64,000 nucleotides of DNA from Streptomyces xanthophaeus (GCF_000725805.1 NZ_JOFT01000037.1:1-64000), one strand, 5' to 3'; shown: positions 28,160 to 37,509, counted from the first letter of the stretch. Made by a program: numbers and translations. The notes: generated by a model from the sequence alone, not told the origin.

Positions 28160-28555
28160 GTGAGCAGGTACGACGTCACCGACGAACAGTGGGAGGGACT
28201 CGCGCAGGTGGTACCCCTGCGCAGTCGCAACGAATGGCCCTCCCGGGTCGACCACCGCACGATTCCCAAGGCGCCCGGAGCGTCCGCGGCGGAACAGCGG
28301 CGCTTCGTGGTGATCCGGGTCCAGGTCTTCGCGGACGCCCGGGAGGTGGCCGAGTACCTGATCGCGCAGATCCCGGTGCTGCTCGACCTCACGGGCGCGG
28401 ACGGCGAAGTGGCCAAGCGGATCCTGGACTTCAGCAGCGGTGTGGTCTTCGGGCTGGGCAGCGGGATGCACCGGGTCGACCGGAACGTCTTCCTGCTGGC
28501 GCCCGTCGGGACCGAGGTCGAGGGGATCGCCGCCGCGGCCGTCCCCCGATCGTAG
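28160..28555 (+). CDS. SepF-like cell-division protein paralogue
   Basis: This 131-aa protein has a single SepF domain (residues 50-120): FVVIRVQVFADAREVAEYLIAQIPVLLDLTGADGEVAKRILDFSSGVVFGLG... NVFLLAP. SepF proteins polymerise and tether FtsZ to the membrane. The N-terminus lacks the amphipathic membrane-targeting helix of genuine SepF, and the gene is outside the ftsZ cluster, so it resembles the SflA/SflB-type paralogues of Streptomyces. The GTG start has no strong ribosome site. Confidence in the fold is high, in the role moderate. Confidence 0.85.
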   Translation: MSRYDVTDEQWEGLAQVVPLRSRNEWPSRVDHRTIPKAPGASAAEQRRFVVIRVQVFADAREVAEYLIAQIPVLLDLTGADGEVAKRILDFSSGVVFGLGSGMHRVDRNVFLLAPVGTEVEGIAAAAVPRS

Positions 28556-28622
28556 GAAGGTGGCGCGGGCGGAACGGTTCGGCGGGCTCCCGGGGGGTCC
28601 GGCGGCCCGTACCGTCCCGCGC

Positions 28623-29996
28623 ATGGAAGCCCCTCTGGACGCGGCGGCGGACCGCCGCGCCGCAACCGCCCCCGCCGCTCGCTCCGTTCCGGCCGGTCCC
28701 GCCGTCGTCACCGCCGTGCCCGCGCTCGCGCTCACGCCCGCGCCCCCTGTCGGCCCTGTCGGCCTTGGCGGTACCGCCGGCTTAGGTCCGGGCCGCGGCC
28801 CGGACGGTCCCGTGCGGCCGGAGCCCCTCCCGGAGCCCGTTCCGCAGCCCCTCGTGCCCGCGCAGCGGCAGGTGCAGCAGCGGCCGGTCGTCACCGAGCT
28901 GCGGCTCTCCGCCTTCGGCCCGCACCGCGCCGCCGCCTTCCCGCTCGGGCCCGTCACCCTCTTCGCCGGACCCAGCGGCAGCGGCAAGTCCCAGCTGCTG
29001 GCCGCCTACGAGGCCCTGGCCGGGCTGGGTTCCGGGGCCACCTTGGAGGAGGCCTTCCCGGACGCCCGCGCCCGCATCCCGGACCGGGCGGTCCCCGACG
29101 CCGACCGGAGGCGCGGTTTCCGCATCGGCTGCACGGTCGACGGCCCCGCCGGCCCCGTCCGGCTGGACCTAGCCGTGCAGGCCGAGCCCGCGCTGCGGAT
29201 CGTCGGCGAACGCCTCACGCAGGACGGCCGGATCCTGCTCAGCACCGCCCTGCGCGATCCCGGCCGGCGCTCGGTACAGGCCGCCTGGCTGACCGGGGGC
29301 GCCATCGGCGTCACCCGGGCCCCGCTCCCCGACGACCGGCTCGGCACGGCCCTGCTCCCGCTCCGCGTCGCCGGGGCCACGGCCGGGCAGCGGCAGGTGC
29401 TGGCCGCCGCCGAACAGGTCGTGGTGGCCCTGCGCTCGGTGTTCCCCTGCGACCCGCGCCCCGACCGGATGCGCGCCCCCGTTCCGCAGGGCGAGGGCCG
29501 GCTGCTCGGCGACTGCGCGAACCTGGCCGACGTACTGCGCCGGACCCGCCACGAATGCGGCACCCGGCACGCACTGCTCACGGAGGCGGCCCGCACCGGC
29601 TGCGCGGGCCCCGTCGCGGGCCTGGACGTACGGGGCCCCGCCGACGGCCCCGTCACGGCGCTGCTGGACCGCGGCCCCGGCCGGCCCGCCACGGAACTCG
29701 GCGGCCTCGGCGGGGGCGAGCTCCGCTTCCTCGCCCTCGCACTGGTCCTGCTGACCGGGCCGGGGGTGCTGGCCATGGACCCCGCCGCCGAACTGCTCTC
29801 CGCGCAGCAGGCGCTGACGGTGCTCGCCGACGGCTTCGACCACGGCCTGGACCGGCGCCAGAGCGCCGAACTGCTGCGCCTGGCCCTGCTCTCCTGCGGC
29901 CGGGGCCACGTCCGGCTGGCGGCGGCGGTGGGGGAGGACTGCGCGGACCTCGCCCGTGGGATCCCGGGCGTGACGGTGGTAGACCTGACCCCATGA
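28623..29996 (+). CDS. ABC/RecF-like ATP-binding protein
   Basis: A 457-aa protein. Residues 1-88 are a Pro/Ala-rich disordered tail. The ATPase core has Walker A GPSGSGKS (116-123), a signature-like LGGGELRFLALALVLL and a weak Walker B (GVLAMDPAAELL) that lacks the usual second acidic residue. This is the AAA15/SMC-like class of orphan ATPases found in Streptomyces. It overlaps the broken MazG-like gene by ATGA, suggesting they once formed a pair. No nuclease partner is visible. Function unknown. Confidence 0.7.
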   Translation: MEAPLDAAADRRAATAPAARSVPAGPAVVTAVPALALTPAPPVGPVGLGGTAGLGPGRGPDGPVRPEPLPEPVPQPLVPAQRQVQQRPVVTELRLSAFGPHRAAAFPLGPVTLFAGPSGSGKSQLLAAYEALAGLGSGATLEEAFPDARARIPDRAVPDADRRRGFRIGCTVDGPAGPVRLDLAVQAEPALRIVGERLTQDGRILLSTALRDPGRRSVQAAWLTGGAIGVTRAPLPDDRLGTALLPLRVAGATAGQRQVLAAAEQVVVALRSVFPCDPRPDRMRAPVPQGEGRLLGDCANLADVLRRTRHECGTRHALLTEAARTGCAGPVAGLDVRGPADGPVTALLDRGPGRPATELGGLGGGELRFLALALVLLTGPGVLAMDPAAELLSAQQALTVLADGFDHGLDRRQSAELLRLALLSCGRGHVRLAAAVGEDCADLARGIPGVTVVDLTP

Positions 29997-30288
29997 ACGA
30001 CGAACGGCCGGACGAGCGGCTGGACCGATTGCAGAGCAGGCTCCCGGGGGTCGCGGCGGGCCCCGGCCGGGGGGCGTGACGCCGGAACAGTCGGCGCGGG
30101 TGATGGACGAGCCGGAGACCGCGCACCGGGTGGCCGACGAGGTGGCCGACGTGCTCGCGTATCTCCTGCAGTTCTGTGAGGTTCTGGGGGTGGATGTGCT
30201 GGATGCGCTCGCCGCGAAGATCGAGAGGAACGAGCTCCGCTTCCCGGTGCCGGGTACTTCGACCCCTAATCGTCACTCTTCGGAGTGA
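29993..30288 (+). pseudogene. MazG-like nucleotide pyrophosphohydrolase, broken
   Basis: Two pieces of one family lie in different frames. The first (29993-30079) reads MNDERPDERLDRLQSRL and then runs into a stop. The second (from GTG 30076) reads TPEQSARVMDEPETAHRVADEVADVLAYLLQFCEVLGVDVLDA..., the C-terminal half of the all-alpha NTP pyrophosphatase fold. The middle segment, which carries the first metal-binding ExxE helix, is missing and the frame is shifted, while the second motif (DEVAD) remains. An internal deletion with frameshift explains this; the product should be inactive. It overlaps the upstream ATPase stop (ATGA). Confidence 0.75.
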
Positions 30289-30411
30289 CGGCCCCGTCCA
30301 CAATCACGTTTGTGTCCACATTTTCCGAATACCCCTGGCTTTACTGGCTCATTGCCCTCACGCTGGGTAGTGGTGAGAACGGTGGGATGTCGTGCGGACG
30401 GGGGACGGCAT

Positions 30412-30897
30412 ATGGATGCGGTACGGCTCATCGCGGCCGGCCGGCACGCGCTGGCACAGAGCGGAGCTGCGTGGGACATCGTGAGCGAGGCCTGGCAGGC
30501 CCAGGCGCTCGCGCAGGGACTGGGGGGATGGCTTGCGGTCACCGGGCCGCCGGAGCTCAGACCGGAGGCGAGAGGCCTCGGTGAAGCGGGCGGCAGAGGC
30601 TGCGGGGTGCTCGACCGCGCGGCCCTGCGCGGCGAGGGCATCACGCCCGACCACTCGCCGCGGGCGGCGCAGCTGACCGAGGTGGCGGATGTGCGCCAGG
30701 CGCTCCTCGGGCTCCAGGCACTGCTGGGCGAAGTGGGGATAGCGCTGGTCGGGGTCGCCTGCGGGACGGACGACGAGGGTCTGTACTGGCAGTGCATAGA
30801 GTCGATAGACGCGGCCGACGAATCGAGCGACCGGGTGCGCGCGCTCCTGCGCAGGCTCGCCGTCCGGGAGCGGGGATCGGCCTCGGGCGTGGCCTGA
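30412..30897 (+). CDS. Hypothetical protein (possibly DUF6099)
   Basis: A 161-aa, mostly helical protein starting MDAVRLIAAGRHALAQSG, with ATG 30412 supported by a GGGGGA site. No signal peptide, membrane helix or catalytic motif. The N-terminal pattern resembles a Streptomyces-restricted family that I tentatively recall as DUF6099. It contains two Cys (CGVLD, QCIES). An upstream in-frame extension to 30310 has no ribosome site and is not favoured. It ends before a strong palindromic terminator. Confidence 0.65.
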   Translation: MDAVRLIAAGRHALAQSGAAWDIVSEAWQAQALAQGLGGWLAVTGPPELRPEARGLGEAGGRGCGVLDRAALRGEGITPDHSPRAAQLTEVADVRQALLGLQALLGEVGIALVGVACGTDDEGLYWQCIESIDAADESSDRVRALLRRLAVRERGSASGVA

Positions 30898-31004
30898 GCG
30901 GACACGCGCGCGGCGCGGAGCGTACTTGGCGCGGGAGCGCCCCTCGGTGGGTGCCGGGGTGCCGGGTGCCGGCCTGCACCGGTGTGCGGTTTCCGCATCG
31001 GGTG

Positions 31005-31030
31005 GGGTCCCGTCGCGCGCGACGGGACCC
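31005..31030. terminator. Perfect 26-bp palindrome terminator
   Basis: Arms GGGTCCCGTCGCG and CGCGACGGGACCC are exactly complementary, with no spacer before loop opening. It lies between the ends of two convergent genes and probably serves both. Confidence 0.75.
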
Positions 31031-31036
31031 GCACGG

Positions 31037-31315
31037 TCAGAACGACCCGTAGGAGGAGCTCCCGGCGGCGCGGCTGCCCGGGGTTAGCGAGGTGTCGGCG
31101 CCTGCGGGCGTGCGGTCCGTGGAGGACTGGAGATCGGCGTCGAGCTGGGACAGGTCGGCGTTCAGCGCCGCCATCAGCTCTTCCATCTGCTGCAGCAGGC
31201 CCTTCGGCGCACCGCTCGGCGCGGGGGCCGCGGACTCCTGCCGTGCATGATCGTGTGCTGCCTGCCCGGTCTGTCCGGTGTGGCGGGGGGTCTCCGGCAC
31301 GGCCTCGTGGGACAT
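31037..31315 (-). CDS. Small hypothetical protein with low-complexity ends (92 aa)
   Basis: 92 residues from ATG 31315 behind an excellent GAGGAGG site. The N-terminal 35 residues are His/Gln/Ala/Pro-rich and disordered. A short helix follows (GLLQQMEELMAALNADLSQLDADL, about 40-63), then a Ser/Gly/Thr-rich tail ending AAGSSSYGSF. No signal peptide. The tail looks superficially like a modifiable peptide core, but no modification enzyme is adjacent. I do not recognise the family. Confidence 0.55.
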   Translation of the reverse strand: MSHEAVPETPRHTGQTGQAAHDHARQESAAPAPSGAPKGLLQQMEELMAALNADLSQLDADLQSSTDRTPAGADTSLTPGSRAAGSSSYGSF

Positions 31316-31510
31316 GGCGGCCTCCTCGGCCCTGGCCCTTCCCTGCGGAAGGGGGCGGTGGACGCACCGGCGAAGGGCCGCCGGCGCGCGGGCCGGGCGG
31401 TCCGGCTCCGTCCGAGCCAACGATCCCCCTCCGGGCTGGTCACTGGCGTGGCCGGGGCCGCCCTTCCCGGTTGACGCAGATTCACCCTGCAGAGGTCGCA
31501 GGAGGGCAGG

Positions 31511-32443
31511 ATGGAAGGCATGGACCTCCGCATCTTCACCGAGCCCCAGCAGGGCGCCGACTACGACACCCTCCTGACCGTGGCCAAGGCCACCGAGGAC
31601 CTGGGCTTCGACGCGTTCTTCCGCTCCGACCACTACCTGAAGATGGGTTCCGCCGACGGCCTGCCCGGTCCCACCGACGCCTGGATCACCCTCGCGGGCC
31701 TGGCCCGCGAGACCAGCCGGATCCGGCTGGGCACGCTGATGACGGCCGGCACCTTCCGGCTGCCCGGCGTCCTCGCCATCCAGGTGGCCCAGGTCGACCA
31801 GATGTCCGGCGGCCGGGTCGAACTGGGCCTGGGGGCGGGCTGGTTCGAGGAGGAGCACAAGGCCTACGGGATCCCCTTCCCGGCGGAGCGGATGGCCCGG
31901 CTGGAGGAGCAGCTGGCGATCGTCACCGGGCTGTGGGCCACCGAGAGCGGCCGGCGCTTCGACTACGCGGGCCGCCACTACCAGGTGGAGAACTCGCCCG
32001 CGCTGCCCAAGCCCGCCCAGGCCAAGGTCCCTGTCCTCATCGGCGGCCACGGCGCCCGGCGCACCCCGCGCCTCGCCGCGCGCTACGCCGACGAGTTCAA
32101 CATGCCGTTCGCGTCCGTCGCGGACAGCGCCCGGCAGTTCGCCCGGGTCCGGGAGGCCGCCGCGGAGGCCGGCCGCCGGGCCGGCGACCTGATCTACTCC
32201 AACGCCCTGGTGGTCTGCGTGGGCAAGGACGACGCCGAGGTGGCCCGCCGGGCCGCCGCCATCGGCCGCGAGGTGGACGAGCTCAAGGCCAACGGCCTGG
32301 CCGGCTCCCCGGACGAGGTCGTGGAAAAGCTCGGCACCTACTCCGCCATCGGCTCCTCCCGCACCTACCTCCAACTGCTCGACCTCGACGACCTGGACCA
32401 CCTGGAGCTGATCTCCTCCCGCGTCCTGTCCCAGCTCCGCTAG
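31511..32443 (+). CDS. LLM-class F420-dependent oxidoreductase
   Basis: A 310-aa luciferase-like monomer of the F420-dependent branch: residues DAFFRSDHYLKMG, RIRLGTLMTAGTFRLPGVLAIQVAQVDQMSGGRVELGLGAGWFEEEH and VPVLIGGHGARRTPRLAARYADEFN follow the family order. Such enzymes reduce or oxidise varied small molecules with coenzyme F420, which Streptomyces makes. ATG 31511 has AGGAGG five nt upstream. Fourteen nt separate it from the homocysteine methyltransferase gene, so they may be co-transcribed. Substrate unknown. Confidence 0.9.
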   Translation: MEGMDLRIFTEPQQGADYDTLLTVAKATEDLGFDAFFRSDHYLKMGSADGLPGPTDAWITLAGLARETSRIRLGTLMTAGTFRLPGVLAIQVAQVDQMSGGRVELGLGAGWFEEEHKAYGIPFPAERMARLEEQLAIVTGLWATESGRRFDYAGRHYQVENSPALPKPAQAKVPVLIGGHGARRTPRLAARYADEFNMPFASVADSARQFARVREAAAEAGRRAGDLIYSNALVVCVGKDDAEVARRAAAIGREVDELKANGLAGSPDEVVEKLGTYSAIGSSRTYLQLLDLDDLDHLELISSRVLSQLR

Positions 32444-32456
32444 GTCAGGGACAACC

Positions 32457-33380
32457 GTGCCCCGCGCATCCGTTCCGCTCGCCGAGGCTCTCGGCCGCAG
32501 CCCCCTCGTCCTGGACGGCGGGCTGAGCAACCAGCTCGCCGCCCAGGGCTGCGACCTGTCCGGCGCCCTCTGGACGGGACGGGTGCTCGCCGAGCGGCCG
32601 GACCAGGTGGAGGCCGCCCACACGGCGTACGTGCGGGCCGGGGCCGAGGTGCTGGTCACCTCCGCCTACCAGGTCGGCTATGCCTCCTTCGCCGCCCACG
32701 GCCACGACCGCGCCGCGACCACCGCCCTGCTGCGGCGCAGCGTGGCCCTCGCGGACCGGGCCGCACAGGCCGCCGGCCACGAGGTGTGGGTGGCCGCCTC
32801 CGTGGGCCCGTACGGGGCGGTGCTCGCGGACGGCTCCGAGTACCGCGGCCGGTACGGCCTGTCCGTGCGCGCACTCGCAGCCTTCCACCGGCCCCGCATC
32901 GAGGCCCTGCTCTCCGCCGGGCCCGACGTCCTGGCCCTGGAGACGATCCCCGACCCTGACGAGGCCGAGGCCCTGCTCGGCATCCTCGCCGACACCGGCG
33001 CCGAGGCCTGGCTCAGCTACACCGTCGAAGGGGGACGCACCCGCTCGGGCCTGCCCCTCCCGGAGGCCTTCGCCCTCGCCGCCGCGGCCCCGCAGGTCAT
33101 CGCGGTCGGCGTGAACTGCTGCGATCCGGCCGAGGTGCTGCCCGCCCTCGAAGCGGCGGCGTCCGTCACCGCCAAACCCCTGCTGGCCTACCCCAACGAC
33201 GGTTCCGTCTGGGACGCGGCCACCGGCACCTGGCACGCCCCGGCGGATCCGCGCCCCTGGCCCACCGCCGCCTGGCTCCGCGCCGGAGCCCGCCTCACCG
33301 GCGGCTGCTGCCGCATCGGCCCCGACCGGATCGCGGCCCTGTCCACGGCCCTGCGGGCCGGTCCCGACCTCGGAAAATAA
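32457..33380 (+). CDS. mmuM: Homocysteine S-methyltransferase
   Basis: This 307-aa protein transfers a methyl group from S-methylmethionine or SAM to homocysteine. The Zn-binding cysteines are visible: GVNCC (about 220) and GGCCR (about 285). The barrel start LVLDGGLSNQLAAQG matches the family. The GTG start has a CAGGGA site upstream. It links sulfur amino-acid salvage to the neighbouring sulfur genes only loosely; no shared promoter is evident. Confidence 0.93.
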   Translation: MPRASVPLAEALGRSPLVLDGGLSNQLAAQGCDLSGALWTGRVLAERPDQVEAAHTAYVRAGAEVLVTSAYQVGYASFAAHGHDRAATTALLRRSVALADRAAQAAGHEVWVAASVGPYGAVLADGSEYRGRYGLSVRALAAFHRPRIEALLSAGPDVLALETIPDPDEAEALLGILADTGAEAWLSYTVEGGRTRSGLPLPEAFALAAAAPQVIAVGVNCCDPAEVLPALEAAASVTAKPLLAYPNDGSVWDAATGTWHAPADPRPWPTAAWLRAGARLTGGCCRIGPDRIAALSTALRAGPDLGK

Positions 33381-33418
33381 GGGGCGGCGGGGCGGGGCCA
33401 CCGGCAACAATCGGCCGT

Positions 33419-34894
33419 GTGTTCCTGACGATCTCCACCACCGGCTCCCCCGAACGCCCCGCCACCGACCTGGGCTACCTGCTGCACAAGCATCCCGGCA
33501 GGACGCAGGCGTTCTCCACCTCCCACGGCACCGCCCACGTGTTCTACCCCGAGGCCACGGCCCAGCGGTGCACGGCGGCCCTGCTGCTGGAGGTGGACCC
33601 CGTCGCGCTCGTGCGGCGCGGGCGGGGCAAGGGCCGCGGCGGGGCTCCCGACGTCGCGCTCGCGCAGTACGTCAACGACCGCCCGTACGCCGCCTCCTCG
33701 CTGCTGGCCGTCGCGCTCAGCGCGGTGTTCCGCAGTGCGCTGGCGGGCCAGTGCACCGCCCGCCCGGACCTGCCGGAGCAGGTGCTCCCGCTGCGCATCG
33801 AGGTCCCGGCGCTGCCCGCGCGCGGCGGCCCGGAACTGGTGCACCGGCTGTTCGGACCGCTCGGCTGGGACCTCGTGGAGGCCGGCCCCGTACCGCTCGA
33901 CGAGCAGTTCCCCGAGTGGGGCGACTCCCGCTACGTACGGCTGGTGCTGGAGGGCGAACTGCGGCTCGCCGACGCCCTGCGGCAGCTGTACGTCCTGCTG
34001 CCCGTGCTCGACGACGCCAAGCACTACTGGATCTCCTCCGACGAGGTCGACAAGCTGCTGCGCGCCGGGGACGGCTGGCTCGCCGCCCACCCGGAGAACG
34101 GCCTGATCAGCTCGCGCTACCTGGCCCGTCACAAGCGGCTGACCCAGAACGCCCTGGAGCGCCTGGAGCTGGTCCGTCTCGCCGAGGCCGACGGCAGCGA
34201 GGTCGAGGAGATCGACAACGCGGTCGACGAGACCCGTGACACGCAGGAGCGTCCGGTACCGCTCGCGGTGCAGCGGCGCGACGCGATCCTGACGGCCCTG
34301 CGCACCGCGGGCGCCGCCCGGGTCCTGGACCTCGGCTGCGGCCAGGGCCAGCTGGTGCAGGCGCTCCTGGGGGACGTGTCCTTCACCGAGATCGTGGGTG
34401 TCGACGTGTCCGTACGGGCGCTGAACACCGCCGCCAAGCGGCTGCGGCTGGACCGGATGGGAGAGCGCCAGAGCGCGCGCGTCACGCTCCTGCAGGGCTC
34501 GCTCGCCTACACCGACAAGCGGCTGACCGGCTACGACGCGGCCGTGCTCAGCGAGGTCATCGAGCACCTGGACCTCCCGCGGCTGCCCGCGCTGGAGTAC
34601 GCCGTCTTCGGCTCGGCCCGCCCCCGCACGGTCATCCTGACCACCCCGAACGTGGAGTACAACGTCCGCTGGGAGACCCTGCCCGCCGGACACGTCCGCC
34701 ACCGCGACCACCGCTTCGAGTGGACCCGCGAGGAGTTCGCCGCCTGGGCCCGCGAGGTCGCCGGGCGCTACGGGTACGGAGTCGAGTTCCTGCCCGTGGG
34801 CGACGACGACCCCGAGGTGGGACCGCCGACCCAGATGGCCGTGTTCACCGCCGTCACCGACCACGAGACCCCGAAGGAGGGCGAGGCAGCATGA
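33419..34894 (+). CDS. hen1: Hen1, RNA 3'-terminal ribose 2'-O-methyltransferase
   Basis: This 491-aa bacterial Hen1 installs a 2'-O-methyl group at the 3' end of broken RNA before ligation, protecting the repaired site. The N-terminal half is the bacterial Hen1-specific domain that supports Pnkp ligase activation. The C-terminal methyltransferase has the SAM motif DLGCGQG (304-310) and metal ligands E379, E382 and H383, with H431 as the further ligand (HRDHRFEW). It overlaps the pnkp gene by ATGA, the normal order for this repair operon. GTG start. Confidence 0.95.
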   Translation: MFLTISTTGSPERPATDLGYLLHKHPGRTQAFSTSHGTAHVFYPEATAQRCTAALLLEVDPVALVRRGRGKGRGGAPDVALAQYVNDRPYAASSLLAVALSAVFRSALAGQCTARPDLPEQVLPLRIEVPALPARGGPELVHRLFGPLGWDLVEAGPVPLDEQFPEWGDSRYVRLVLEGELRLADALRQLYVLLPVLDDAKHYWISSDEVDKLLRAGDGWLAAHPENGLISSRYLARHKRLTQNALERLELVRLAEADGSEVEEIDNAVDETRDTQERPVPLAVQRRDAILTALRTAGAARVLDLGCGQGQLVQALLGDVSFTEIVGVDVSVRALNTAAKRLRLDRMGERQSARVTLLQGSLAYTDKRLTGYDAAVLSEVIEHLDLPRLPALEYAVFGSARPRTVILTTPNVEYNVRWETLPAGHVRHRDHRFEWTREEFAAWAREVAGRYGYGVEFLPVGDDDPEVGPPTQMAVFTAVTDHETPKEGEAA

Positions 34895-37509
34895 CCACCG
34901 AGACCAGCACCGAGACCGGCACCGAGACCGGCACCGTGAGCGCCGAGGGGACCGCCGAAGGCGCGGGCGCCCCCCGCGCACGCGTACTTCCCGTGACCGA
35001 CCTGTCCCTCGTCGTCCTGATCGGCGCCACCGGATCGGGCAAGTCCACCTTCGCCCGCAAGCACTTCAAGCCCACCGAGGTCATCTCCTCCGACTACTGC
35101 CGGGGCCTGGTCGCCGACGACGAGAACGACCAGAGCGCCAGCAAGGACGCCTTCGAGGTCCTCCACTACATCGCGGGCAAGCGGCTCGCCGCGGGCCGCC
35201 TCACCGTCGTCGACGCCACCAGCGTCCAGGCCGACGCGCGCCGCCAGCTGGTCCAGCTCGCCCGCGCGTACGACGTCCTGCCCATCGCCATCGTCCTCGA
35301 CCTGCCCGAGGAGGTCTGCGCCCAGCGCAACTCCACCCGCCCCGACCGGGCCGGGATGCCCCGCGCGGTCATCCAGCGCCACCGCCGCGACCTGCGGCGC
35401 TCGCTGCGCGGACTGGAGCGCGAGGGCTTCCGCAAGGTGCACGTGCTGCGCACCGTCGAGGAGGCCGAGAACGCCGAGGTCGTCCTGGAGAAGCGCTTCA
35501 ACGACCTCACCCACCTCACCGGCCCCTTCGACATCGTCGGTGACATCCACGGCTGCTCCTCCGAGCTGGAGACCCTCCTCGGCAAGCTCGGCTACGAGGA
35601 CGGGGTGCACCCGCAGGGCCGCACCGCCGTGTTCGTCGGCGACCTCGTCGACCGCGGCCCGGACAGCCCCGGCGTACTGCGCCGCGTCATGGGCATGGTG
35701 AAGTCCGGCAACGCGCTGTGCGTGCCCGGAAATCACGAGAACAAGCTCGGCCGCCACCTGAAGGGCTCCAAGGTCCAGCGCACGCACGGCCTCGCCGAGA
35801 CGATCGAGCAGCTGGAGGCGGAGCCCGAGGAGTTCGTCCAGGAGGTACGGGAGTTCATCCGCGGCCTCGTCAGCCACTACGTCCTCGACGGCGGCAGGCT
35901 GGTGGTCTGCCACGCCGGGCTGCCCGAGAAGTACCACGGCCGCACCTCCGGCCGGGTCCGCTCGCACGCCCTGTACGGGGAGACCACCGGCGAGACCGAC
36001 GAGTTCGGTCTGCCCGTGCGCTACCCGTGGGCCGAGGACTACCGGGGCAAGGCCGCGGTGGTCTACGGCCACACGCCGGTCCCGGACACCTCCTGGATCA
36101 ACAACACCATCTGCCTGGACACCGGCGCCGTCTTCGGCGGACGGATGACCGCCCTGCGCTGGCCGGAGCGCGAACTGGTCGACGTACCGGCCGAGAAGGT
36201 CTGGTACGAGCCGGTCAAGCCGCTCGCCGCCGAGGCGCCCGGCGGGCACGAAGGCCGTCCGCTGGACCTGGCCGACGTGCACGGGCGCCGCGTCGTGGAG
36301 ACCCGGCACCTGGGCAACGTCAACGTGCGCGAGGAGAACGCGGCCGCCGCCCTGGAGGTCATGAGCCGCTTCGCGGTGGACCCGAGGCTGGTGCCGTACC
36401 TCCCGCCGACCATGGCGCCGACCGCGACCTCGCGCGAGGAGGGCTACCTGGAGCACCCCGCCGAGGCCTTCGAGCAGTACCGCAAGGACGGCATCGCGCA
36501 GGTCGTGTGCGAGGAGAAGCACATGGGCTCCCGGGCCACCGTCCTGGTCTGCAAGGACGCGGACGCGGCCCGCGTGCGGTTCGGGGCGCAGGGGGTGACC
36601 GGCTCCGTCTACACCCGTACCGGCCGCCCCTTCTTCGGCGATCCCGAGGTCACCGAGGAGGTGCTCGCCCGGCTCCGCGCGGCGGTCACCGACGCCGGCC
36701 TGTGGGAGGAACTGGGCACGGACTGGCTGCTCCTGGACGGGGAGCTGCTGCCCTGGTCGCTGAAGTCCACCGGACTGCTGCGCAACCAGTACGCCGCGGT
36801 GGGCGCGGCCTCCGGCGCCGTCTTCCCGGGCGCGATCGCGGCCCTGGAGGCGGCCACCGCCCGGGGCATCGACACCGGGGCCCTGCTGGAGCGCCAGCGC
36901 GGCCGGGCCGCCGACGCGGCCGCCTTCACCGAGGCCTACCGCCGCTACTGCTGGAGCACCGACGGCCTGGACGGCGTACGGTTCGCGCCCTTCCAGCTGC
37001 TCGCGGCGGCCGGACGCTCGCTGGCCGCCGTCCCGCACGACGAGCAGCTGTTCTGGCTGGACCGGCTCGTCGCCGCCGACGAGGCCTCCGGCACCGGGCT
37101 GCTGAAGCGGACCGGCCGGATCCTCGTGCACACCGGGGACCCGGACTCCGTACGGGCCGGCACGCAGTGGTGGCTGGAGCAGACGGCCGCCGGCGGCGAG
37201 GGCATGGTCGTCAAGCCGCTCCAGGCCTACGCCCGCGACGGCAAGGGCCGCCTGGTCCAGCCGGGCGTGAAGGTCCGCGGGCGCGAGTACCTGCGGATCA
37301 TCTACGGCCCGGAGTACACCCGCCCGGACAATCTGGAGCAGCTGCGCAACCGGTTCCTCGGCCACAAGCGCTCGCTGGCCCTGCGGGAGTACGCGCTCGG
37401 GCTGGAGGCCCTGGACCGGCTGGCCGCCGAGGAGCCGCTGTGGCGGGTCCACGAGGCCGTCTTCGCGGTGCTCGCCCTGGAGTCGGAGCCGGTCGACCCC
37501 CGGCTGTGA
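34891..37509 (+). CDS. pnkp: Pnkp, polynucleotide kinase-phosphatase-ligase of RNA repair
   Basis: This 872-aa trifunctional enzyme heals and seals RNA breaks. Its 5'-OH kinase has P-loop GATGSGKST (45-53). Its metallophosphatase (2',3'-phosphatase) has GDIHG (217-221), GDLVDRG (250-256) and GNHEN (280-284). The C-terminal adenylyltransferase has nucleophile Lys543 in KHMG. A Thr/Glu-rich tail precedes the kinase. With Hen1 it repairs RNA cleaved by ribotoxins such as tRNA anticodon nucleases. All active-site motifs are intact. Confidence 0.96.
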   Translation: MTTETSTETGTETGTVSAEGTAEGAGAPRARVLPVTDLSLVVLIGATGSGKSTFARKHFKPTEVISSDYCRGLVADDENDQSASKDAFEVLHYIAGKRLAAGRLTVVDATSVQADARRQLVQLARAYDVLPIAIVLDLPEEVCAQRNSTRPDRAGMPRAVIQRHRRDLRRSLRGLEREGFRKVHVLRTVEEAENAEVVLEKRFNDLTHLTGPFDIVGDIHGCSSELETLLGKLGYEDGVHPQGRTAVFVGDLVDRGPDSPGVLRRVMGMVKSGNALCVPGNHENKLGRHLKGSKVQRTHGLAETIEQLEAEPEEFVQEVREFIRGLVSHYVLDGGRLVVCHAGLPEKYHGRTSGRVRSHALYGETTGETDEFGLPVRYPWAEDYRGKAAVVYGHTPVPDTSWINNTICLDTGAVFGGRMTALRWPERELVDVPAEKVWYEPVKPLAAEAPGGHEGRPLDLADVHGRRVVETRHLGNVNVREENAAAALEVMSRFAVDPRLVPYLPPTMAPTATSREEGYLEHPAEAFEQYRKDGIAQVVCEEKHMGSRATVLVCKDADAARVRFGAQGVTGSVYTRTGRPFFGDPEVTEEVLARLRAAVTDAGLWEELGTDWLLLDGELLPWSLKSTGLLRNQYAAVGAASGAVFPGAIAALEAATARGIDTGALLERQRGRAADAAAFTEAYRRYCWSTDGLDGVRFAPFQLLAAAGRSLAAVPHDEQLFWLDRLVAADEASGTGLLKRTGRILVHTGDPDSVRAGTQWWLEQTAAGGEGMVVKPLQAYARDGKGRLVQPGVKVRGREYLRIIYGPEYTRPDNLEQLRNRFLGHKRSLALREYALGLEALDRLAAEEPLWRVHEAVFAVLALESEPVDPRL

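Noticed and set aside
28160..28555. Genuine SepF of the division cluster
   Set aside because: It lacks the N-terminal membrane-targeting helix and the ftsZ/ylmE neighbourhood, so it is listed as a paralogue.
31037..31315. RiPP precursor of the FxSxx-COOH type
   Set aside because: The C-terminus is YGSF, not FxSxx, and there is no radical SAM or other modification gene next to it.
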